Source: Atherix ibis (Eukaryota > Arthropoda > Insecta > Diptera > Athericidae). Taken from it: a DNA stretch of 64,000 bases. The notes beneath the pieces were generated by a model that did not search any database, had not been told where the DNA came from, and saw only the letters and a program-made list of their open reading frames with translations. The first letter of the stretch is position 1. Each line of letters starts with the position of its first letter. The stretch lies in contig OY282605.1 of assembly GCA_958298945.1 (NCBI GenBank), positions 42,634,811 through 42,698,810 on the forward strand. The letters are read 5' to 3'. The position numbers were made by a program, and so were the translations under genes. Below, piece by piece: positions 57,840 to 64,000 of this stretch.

Positions 57840-58480
57840 AAAAAATTATCAATTATTCAATTTACGAGGTGTAGCAGAAAAGAAATGATAGCGATATTAC
57901 TGAGATTAATCTGGCAACACTGCAGACTTCGCCTGTACATAATTTTTATGTTAGTCCATCTGAGATGGACAGTTTCATTACGAAATACGGTTCAACGATG
58001 TGCGCCATCAAGTTTGGTGAACGTGTGTTTAACTTACGAAAAGTTACAAATGACCCTTTGGGAAACATTTTCCTTATGAAAAAAAGAATTTTGTGGCATA
58101 AATCAGAAACCTCGCTTAGTAATGAGTTCTACATGGAAAATTTATGAAAATATGGAGTGATTGAAGGCTCTTATAAGGTCAGACTGTTGACTAACATTGA
58201 AACTGAGCAATAGTCCTTTAAAGGCCCATAAGAAGAGTTGTTTGCATATTAACTGACATTATAGGCACTTGGATACTCCACCATGACAACGTCTCGTTTT
58301 ACATGGCCATCTACATCAAAGAGTGTCACATTTTTACTTATTAAGGCCAAAATACACTTTAAAGCATGTCATCTTGTACTATCGTTAATATCCCAAAGAT
58401 TCTAATCGATGAGCTGAAGGCAATTTCAGTTGGAGCCTTCCAGAATTGCTACGAAGTGTAAGTCACAACTATGAAGGGAA
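57840..58480 (+). pseudogene. degenerate mariner-like remnant
   Basis: The plus strand contains GTWILHHDNVSFYMAI (second-Asp motif of mariners, 58262-58310) and later IPKILIDELKAISVGAFQNC (C-terminal region, 58388-58450). Between them the third Asp block is unreadable. The upstream 60-codon frame (57965-58147, ending in SLSNEFYMENL) is not one I can place. No element ends identified; lineage differs from MarA-MarE. Confidence 0.5.
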
Positions 58481-58490
58481 AAAAATAATA

Positions 58491-59723
58491 CGAGGGTCGT
58501 TCAATAAGTCATTAGAAAAAGATGGAAAAAAACTGTTTTAAAAAAAAAAAAAAAATTTATTTTTCAACATAATTTTCTTTTAGCTCTATATACTTTTCCA
58601 ACCGTTTTTCCAGAATTTTTAGCAATGGAAAACTGTTTGAGCAATGACGTCATCGTTGGAAGTGAACCGTCGTCCGCCAAGCCATTTCTTCAGATTGGGG
58701 AAAAGAAAATAGTCACTCGGGGCCAAATCTGGTGAGTAAGCGGGATGCTGCAACAATTCCATTCTCAATTCCACAATTTTGGCCATGGAAACAGCGCAGG
58801 TGTACACACGCGCATTGTCCTGATGCAAGAGGATTTTTTTCTTCTTCAGATGGGGGCGTTTTTCTTTGATTTCCTCGCTCAACCGTTGCAATAACGACGC
58901 GTAATAAGTTCCTGTTGTTGTTTTTCCTTTTTCCAAGTAGTCGATAAAAATGATGCCCTGCGAATCCCAAAAGATCGTGGCCATCACCTTGCCGGCCGAT
59001 GGCACAGTTTTTGCCTTCTTCGGAGCCTTGAAAATCCACTGTGATGACTGTCTCTTCATTTCTGGAGTGTAGTAGTGTATCCAGGTTTCATCCACAGTGA
59101 CATATCGACGAAGGAATTTGCCAGGATTGCGATGAAAGAGTGCCAACATAGCGTCAGAGTCCACTACACGATTGCGCTTATTCTCCTCTGAGAGCAAACG
59201 CGGCACCCATCTTGCCGAAATTTTTTTCACAGACAATTTTTCATGCAAAATTGAAACGACTGTACCTTATGATATGCCCGTGGCCTCAACTAATTCGCGC
59301 AATTTAATTCGCCGATCGTTCAAAATCAGATCGTGGATTTTGTCGATGATTTCAGGAGTAGGCACCTCAACTGGGCGTCCTGAACGATGTTCACCTTTTG
59401 TGGATGAAATTCATCCACGTTTAAATTCATTCATCCAATTGTAAACCATCGCAAACACAGGTGCAGATGTGCCATGAACTGCATCGAACTCGGCTTTGAT
59501 TTCTTTCGGGCTTAAGCCTTTCAAATGGAGATGTTTGATGACAGCCCTAAACTCGCTTTTTTCCATTGTTATGCACAAATAAATATCGTTAACTTTAATC
59601 GACGATAGAAATTGACCTACGCTATGGATCGAGCTGACATTATCCTGTCGATAATGCTACTTACAAAAAAAATCTACGAGCGCAATTTCTCGGATTTTCT
59701 AAGGACTTATTGAACGACCCTCG
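58491..59723 (-). mobile_element. MarA mariner, minus-strand copy
   Basis: A 1233 bp element with CGAGGGTCGTTCAATAAGTC at left, its complement GACTTATTGAACGACCCTCG (one difference) at right, and TA at 58489-58490 and 59724-59725. The transposase is almost complete except near its C-terminus. Confidence 0.93.
58557..59565 (-). pseudogene. MarA transposase, catalytic triad kept
   Basis: ATG complement at 59563-59565. N-terminal MEKSEFRAVIKHLHLKGLSP is followed by VYNWMNEFKRG, a stop, SGRPVEVPTPEIIDKIHDLI, and RRIKLRELVEATGIS with a second stop. The long open part (58619-59248) then has ISARWVPRLLSEENK, Asp in YVTVDETW, Asp in LLHQDNARVYT and Asp in APSDYFLF, 34 residues later. A short deletion removes residues between QWIF and KAPKKAK. 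Near 58620 a deletion and frameshift break the end, although LEKRLEKYIELKENYVEK is still legible up to TAA at 58557. Unlike its relative at 1345-2391 it retains Asp at the third position. Confidence 0.92.
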
Positions 59724-60583
59724 TATATAAAAATTTAAAAAACATTGTTGCCAAAAAAAATAGCTTTTCTTCTACACCTTGTATGACATATAATATATTG
59801 TCACATAAAGTTAAGAGCTTTTTAAATTTATAATATTTTTTTTAGAACTTTAATACACGACTGCTTACAATACTTACGTGTGTATGTAGATTATTTATAA
59901 AATATCGCACAATAGCTCTAAATTTCCTACTCATGATTATTAAGGATAATGTTGTAATTTATCAAGAATATAATCAATCACAAATTATATAAATTGATTA
60001 TTGTTTGATAATCAATTTGGGTTAAAAACATCCCTGAAAAATGTCTTATTGTTTGTTCTTATCAAAAACATATTCACAAATAGCCAATAATCCTGCTCGT
60101 ATGCATGTATTTACGTATGTACACTAGTATGGTATAAACCTGTCTCTATATAAATGTTTATGAAAATTTATTCAAATACATCCACTTCGATTGATGATAA
60201 ACAAATAGATATCGTTTTTATTTCAATTTCTTTATTTATAGATTCAATGATATGAAATAATTTATTCCAAAATAAAAAAAAACCTCTATTTGTGCTATGT
60301 CAATAATATTTTCCAGGTCAATAATTCAAAAAGAGTTCAACAAGTTTTTTTTACCATATTTCGTTAACCAAATTTCACATCCAGTACTCTCAATTATAGT
60401 ATAAAAATATAGAGATTATTGCATATGAAGTATAAATAAAAAACTATATTTTAAAACAATATAATGAGAATATATTTGAATTTTTATTATTTATTGATTT
60501 TTCAATATGTTTATACATGCATACTACAGGTGCAAAAATTAACTTTAATTAAGAGTTAAAATTTTATTTTTCACAGAACTCCA
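59724..60583. other. AT-rich DNA, nothing recognised
   Basis: No gene or repeat recognised. It ends at the poly-C word shared with position 404. Confidence 0.5.
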
Positions 60584-60835
60584 TTGCCCCCCCCCCCTAA
60601 ACTCTTATGCTATGATTTGATCATTCGAGGAATGCTAGTCTCAACTTCGCCCAATTGGACAAAATTGTTATTCGACTTTAAGCTTCAACTTTTTAATGAA
60701 CCTTTTATGAATAATAAAAAAAAAGTTCAACGCCAAACTAAAAATCCAGTTAAGGGAGGATTGGAAGCAAAAGCGTATAAAAAAGTCGCTTTTGAATTAG
60801 TTGCAATTATTAACAGCCAAGCACGGCTGATGTAG
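60584..60835 (+). CDS. hypothetical ORF, 83 codons
   Basis: Opens inside an 11-C tract and runs to TAG 60833-60835, five bases before the MarC element. The residues after the Pro run (LLCYDLIIRGMLVSTSPNWT, later NPVKGGLEAKAYKKVAFELV) are compositionally protein-like and Lys-rich, but no family is recognised and there is no natural start codon context. It might be a decayed exon or transposon piece, or chance. Confidence 0.2.
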   Translation: MPPPPKLLCYDLIIRGMLVSTSPNWTKLLFDFKLQLFNEPFMNNKKKVQRQTKNPVKGGLEAKAYKKVAFELVAIINSQARLM

Positions 60836-60839
60836 AGTA

Positions 60840-61749
60840 CGAGGTCTGTTTAAAAAGTATCGCGAATTTTCAATTTCCGCGGATTACGTATATTCGATTT
60901 TTGATTTTTTTGTGGCGTTATGTTGCCACGAAAAAATGCCGATAAGTTCGGCCATTTTGAATGTTCATTTAATTTTTGACAGCTGTTTTGCTTGCACGTG
61001 TTTTGGCTCGTCTTTGATTTTTGCCCATTTTTGCCCAAAAACAGTATCGCATTAACATTGCTAAGGAGCTTTTGGACTCTGTCCGCGATGACCCAAATTT
61101 GCTCCAGAGAGTCATAACTGGTGACGAATCATGGTTTTATGGTTATGACATAAAAACCAAAGCTCAATCATCCCAATGGAAGCTGCCGCACGAGCCAAGA
61201 CCGAAAAAAGCGCGCCAAGTTCGGGCGAATGTGAAGGTTTTGCTTACAGTTTTCTTCAATTGCCGATTTCAGGGGTATGATGCATCATGAATTTTTGCCA
61301 CAGGGTAGAACGGTCAATAAGGAATATTACCTGAAAGTTATGCGCAAGTTGCGCGAGCCAATCGTCCAGAAATGCCGGATTTGCAGAAGAACAAAAATTT
61401 ACTTTTGCAACATGATAACGCTCCTGCTCACGCATCGTTGCTTGTGCGCGAATTTTTGACCAAAAACAACACACTTAATAATGCCGCAGCCACCGTATTC
61501 CCCAGATCTGTCCCCCTGTGACTTTTTTTTGTTTCCGAAACAGACTTTTTTTTGTTCCCGTAATAGATACGAGCCAAAACACGTGCAAGCAAAGCAGCTG
61601 TCATAAATTAAGTGAACATTTAAAATGGCCGAACTTATCGGCATAAGTGAGAGACATGAGTACCAACATAACGCCATAAAAAAGTCGAAAATCAAATATA
61701 CGAAGCCCGCGAAAATTCAAAATTCGCGATACTTTTTGAAAAGACCTCG
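60840..61749 (+). mobile_element. MarC mariner with ~170-180 bp terminal inverted repeats
   Basis: A 910 bp element between TA 60838-60839 and TA 61750-61751. Its first about 171 bp (60840-61010, CGAGGTCTGTTTAAAAAGTA to TGTTTTGGCTCG) are repeated in inverted orientation as the last about 180 bp (61570-61749). Both arms contain the MarC 5' UTR words GCCGATAAGTTCGGCCATTT and GCTTGCACGTGTTTTGGCTC. Ordinary MarC copies have only short inverted ends and a different 3' UTR, so the 3' end here was replaced by an inverted copy of the 5' end. The arms differ by point changes and a short indel. Confidence 0.92.
61030..61550 (+). pseudogene. MarC transposase core without HTH
   Basis: Starts at QKQYRINIAKELLDSVRDDP, so the whole DNA-binding half is deleted. 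It has Asp in VITGDESWFYGYD, RQVRANVKVLLTVF, a frameshift near 61258, YDASxIFATG-type continuation, NKEYYLKVMRKLRE, a degraded second block near 61405-61440 and SPDLSPCDFFLF with the third Asp at about 61500-61530. It ends in the inverted 5' UTR copy. Confidence 0.87.
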
Positions 61750-61990
61750 TATAGCTAAGTTCAAGTTTACTTTATAACATATCCTTGACAATTTATATTT
61801 TTCTTATAAGACATTCTTAATACTTTAAAAAAACATGCTTAAATCCTAAACCTAACCTTAACACTTAAATATAATCTTATAACTAAACATGCATTTTTTT
61901 TACAATTATTCTTAAAACTTATCTTAAAACTAAAAACTAAATTCTATATTTTATATTCTATATTTTAATCCAGTAACTGCTGCCATTGAC
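61750..61990. other. no gene recognised
   Basis: Short AT-rich spacer between the mariner and the LINE remnant. Confidence 0.4.
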
Positions 61991-62187
61991 GTGTCGTATT
62001 AATTTCCTTCGGTGCTTCCGACCACGTATGATGTAGTTGCTTATCTTGACGTTGTCCCTTTGGCTTCTTCTGTATCCTTCAATAGAAGTAACGGTGACAG
62101 GTACTTGGAGTTTCTCAAGATCTCTACTAAGTTGTTTTCCGTTAGCTGCCTTACTTCCCTATTTTGAAAATGGGCTAATGATTTCAC

Positions 62188-62700
62188 TCATTTGTGCACT
62201 ATTCCCATTTTCCATACTATAAATGGGGAAACGCCTGCCTCCCGGTATAACCTGTCGTTAGAAATAAAATTTTTCATATGTCTAGATTTGCCGAGCCCTG
62301 TGACTTTTCGTAAGATCTTTCTTTCCAACCTGTACAGTTCCGTTGCTACTGTTGGGAAAATATATGATAAGATGGGGAAGCCGTAGCATAGGTACGTTCT
62401 TATAAATTGCTTATAAATAATGAGTTTGGCATCCTTACGTAAGATTTCTGAGCGATACATTCTCAGAAGCCTACATTCTCAGAAGAATATATGCCGTTGG
62501 GTTTTTTAATTTTATCCCTGGCAAAGGAGTTGAATTTGAGGTTCTTGTGAGATTCAAGCCAAGATATTTAAAATTATTCACGCGCCTCATGAGCGAGTTA
62601 CCCTTATCTCCAAACACACAGTCTACGAATTTCTTCTTCCCTGACGGCGTGAGGCACAAGCCCTTTGACTTTGGAATGTTTACTTGAAGGTCTTAATTCA
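62188..62700 (-). pseudogene. LINE RT C-terminal region
   Basis: From the right: VNIPKSKGLCLTPSGKKKF, VDCVFGDKGNSLMRRVNNF and KYLGLNL (RT thumb motif), a frameshift or stop zone near 62465-62520, then SEILRKDAKLIIYKQFIRTY, LCYGFPILSYIFP and LYRLERKILRKVTGL. These match the post-RT region of Jockey/I-type LINEs. No F/YADD box is present because it lies in the deleted part. Confidence 0.82.
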
Positions 62701-62779
62701 GAAGCCTTTCTTTCTCTGGCTTCCTGAATTTATTTTGATATTTGGCATTATTTGAAGCAGGATATTCAAACGTTTGGCA

Positions 62780-63240
62780 ATTCATGCAGTACGGTTTGGT
62801 TTCCGAACTGTACGGAACCCACTCGCACTTTCCCTGCTCATGCTGCCTATCGCACTTCACACATCAAAAATGCATGGCACAATTATTTGAGACATGGCTG
62901 TATTTTTGACATCTGCGACACTGGATTGTGCTCCTCTTCAAACCCTCCCATCTTACTTTCTGCCTAAGCAGGAACTGGCATTCCCGGACTTTACCAATTT
63001 TGGTTTCAGTTGGAAATTTCACAACGAAAAGCCCGAGCTTATAGCTCTTCTCCCTTGAAATATTGGTTGAAAATCTTTTTGCTTCCACATTTTCTATTTT
63101 TATCTCCTTCCTGAGGGTTTCCTCCACTTCGTTTTCTTCAAAAGAAGGGTGGATTCCCCTGAGCATTAAACTCACACCCTTTTCCTTGGAGTGTATGTAT
63201 GGGCTTCTACACCCTGGGTTCAGAGTTCTACAATTTGATT
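62780..63240 (-). pseudogene. LINE ORF1 gag-like protein with zinc knuckle
   Basis: An RNA-binding gag protein of the retrotransposon. GVSLMLRGIHPSFEENEVEE and the following KLGLFVVKFPTETKIGKVRE are the PRE-type domain preceding the knuckle. CRRCQKYSHVSNNC fits C-x2-C-x4-H-x4-C exactly (about 62880-62925). After HF the frame breaks; a second knuckle is likely decayed. Continuation near 62770 reads YPASNNAKYQNKF and then the deletion junction. Confidence 0.82.
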
Positions 63241-63701
63241 TTTAGGGCTCCTTTTGATTTTTAGGTCTGGATACTGTAGAACAGACTTCCTTCCTAAATT
63301 TTTAATTTTATTGTCCGCCTGTTTCTTTTAGAACTCGCGGATGTTTGCGTTAAAAAGCAACATTGGGAGGTACATGCTCCTTTTTCTTTTTCACTGCTTT
63401 CACTGAATTTCCATAAATAATCTACCTTGTTCCCGTGTATCCGTTTCCTATCTGCGAACGCACTGATTAAACCACTTCGTTCGCTTCCTTTAATTCCTTC
63501 CTAAGTCCTTTTATTTCCTCTTCTAATATTTTTTAGAAATTTTTTGACGTACCTGGCTTACTCAGCTCATCCGTCTCCGTGACTGTTGGCGAAAATAGAG
63601 TATAGCTAGATGTAGAGACCATAATATGTAGCACAGACAAGCATCTCACATTATGCTCAACATGCCTAAAAGATACTTTGTTGGCCAGAGCCTGACAAAT
63701 A

Positions 63702-64000
63702 CGAAGTCTATTCAAAAGGTATCGGAAATTTTAAATTTCCGAGGGTAACGTATTATATCTAAAAATTTTAGATTTTTTTGTAGAGTTATGTTGGTACTCA
63801 TATCTCCTCCTTATGCCGATAAGTTCGGCCATTTTGAATGTTCAAAAGCATGCCGGACGCCCGAGCACGTCAACAACAGACATAAAACATTGATGAAGTG
63901 AAGAAAATAGTATTGGCCAATCGTCGAATTACCGTTAGAGTAGTTGCAGAGGACTTACACATATCGATTGGTCGCCGCAAAGTTCGTACCAAAATTGCTC
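63702..64000 (+). mobile_element. MarC mariner, 5' part, runs off the window
   Basis: After TA 63700-63701 the end reads CGAAGTCTATTCAAAAGGTA and the 5' UTR follows (GCCGATAAGTTCGGCCATTT). A deletion at about 63845 joins the UTR directly to transposase at KHAGRPSTSTTD, then VKKIVLANRRITVRVVAEDL and HISIGR to the window edge. The start codon and the first HTH are missing, and there is a one-base frameshift in ACAGACATAAAACATTG. Confidence 0.9.

Larger units (their letters stand above)
62000..63650 (-). mobile_element. LINE with internal deletion joining gag ORF1 to RT end
   Basis: Minus-strand non-LTR retrotransposon. Reading from the right there is an ORF1 gag-like region (63600-62780), followed within about 100 bp by the C-terminal part of the RT ORF2 (62700-62188). 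The endonuclease and most of the RT are missing, so an internal deletion of several kb is implied. Frameshifts occur in both parts. The PRE/zinc-knuckle gag type points to a Jockey-like lineage. Confidence 0.8.

Noticed and set aside
1..64000. tRNA, snRNA or rRNA genes
   Set aside because: I looked for cloverleaf-like GC-rich blocks and rRNA words by eye and saw none; a covariance-model scan would be needed to be certain.

Overview
This is an AT-rich, gene-poor stretch of an animal nuclear genome, almost certainly an insect. The evidence is several mariner lineages, a Tc1-like DUF4817/DDE_3 transposon family, Jockey-, R1- and I-type LINE remains, long A/T tracts and (TTA)n microsatellites. 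Short ATGTATGTA-like words and frequent ACGAGTAT words would suit a higher dipteran, but that is a weak inference. I found no intact host gene, rRNA, tRNA, CRISPR array or prokaryotic-style operon. Almost every ORF of meaningful content is a decayed transposase or reverse transcriptase, or the antisense shadow of one.

Layout. 1-7.5 kb: a nearly full-length mariner (1166-2454) beside a related mariner whose 5' end is tandemly amplified (2530-3834), then a Tc1-like scrap. 7.5-15.7 kb: truncated and chimeric mariners of two lineages, an internally deleted mariner and an antisense Tc1-like transposase. 16.6-18.3 kb: a tandem array of about 420 bp units carrying GCCATC motifs. 18.3-28.5 kb: AT-rich DNA with one Tc1-like relic and a 68-codon ORF with a possible signal peptide. 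28.5-29.5 kb: a Jockey-like RT remnant. 31.5-37.7 kb: more Tc1-like relics, several near-perfect hairpins and a TTGTCAGAC repeat cluster. 40.7-46.5 kb: a LINE with a 12 bp target-site duplication and a nearly intact mariner inside it, then an I-type LINE 3' end expanded into a 265 bp tandem array. 49.9-54.8 kb: nested transposons (mariner, R1-like RT, Tc1-like, mariner). 56.5-64 kb: further mariners of three lineages, one with long terminal inverted repeats, and an internally deleted gag/RT LINE.

Lineage names used here (mine): MarA, inverted repeat CGAGGGTCRTTCAAYAAGT; MarB, CGAGGGTTGTATGATTAATA; MarC, CGAGGTCTGTTCAAAAAGTA; MarD, TTGGGTTGTTCGGAAAGTAA; MarE, TAACTTAAAAATGCGGGA; T, the Tc1-like DUF4817/DDE_3 family. 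They do not work together as a pathway. The biology on show is transposon turnover: cut-and-paste insertion at TA, nested insertion, internal deletion, local tandem and inverted duplication, and LINE retrotransposition. I see no convincing undescribed functional system. The most interesting signals are the structural rearrangements listed in the findings.
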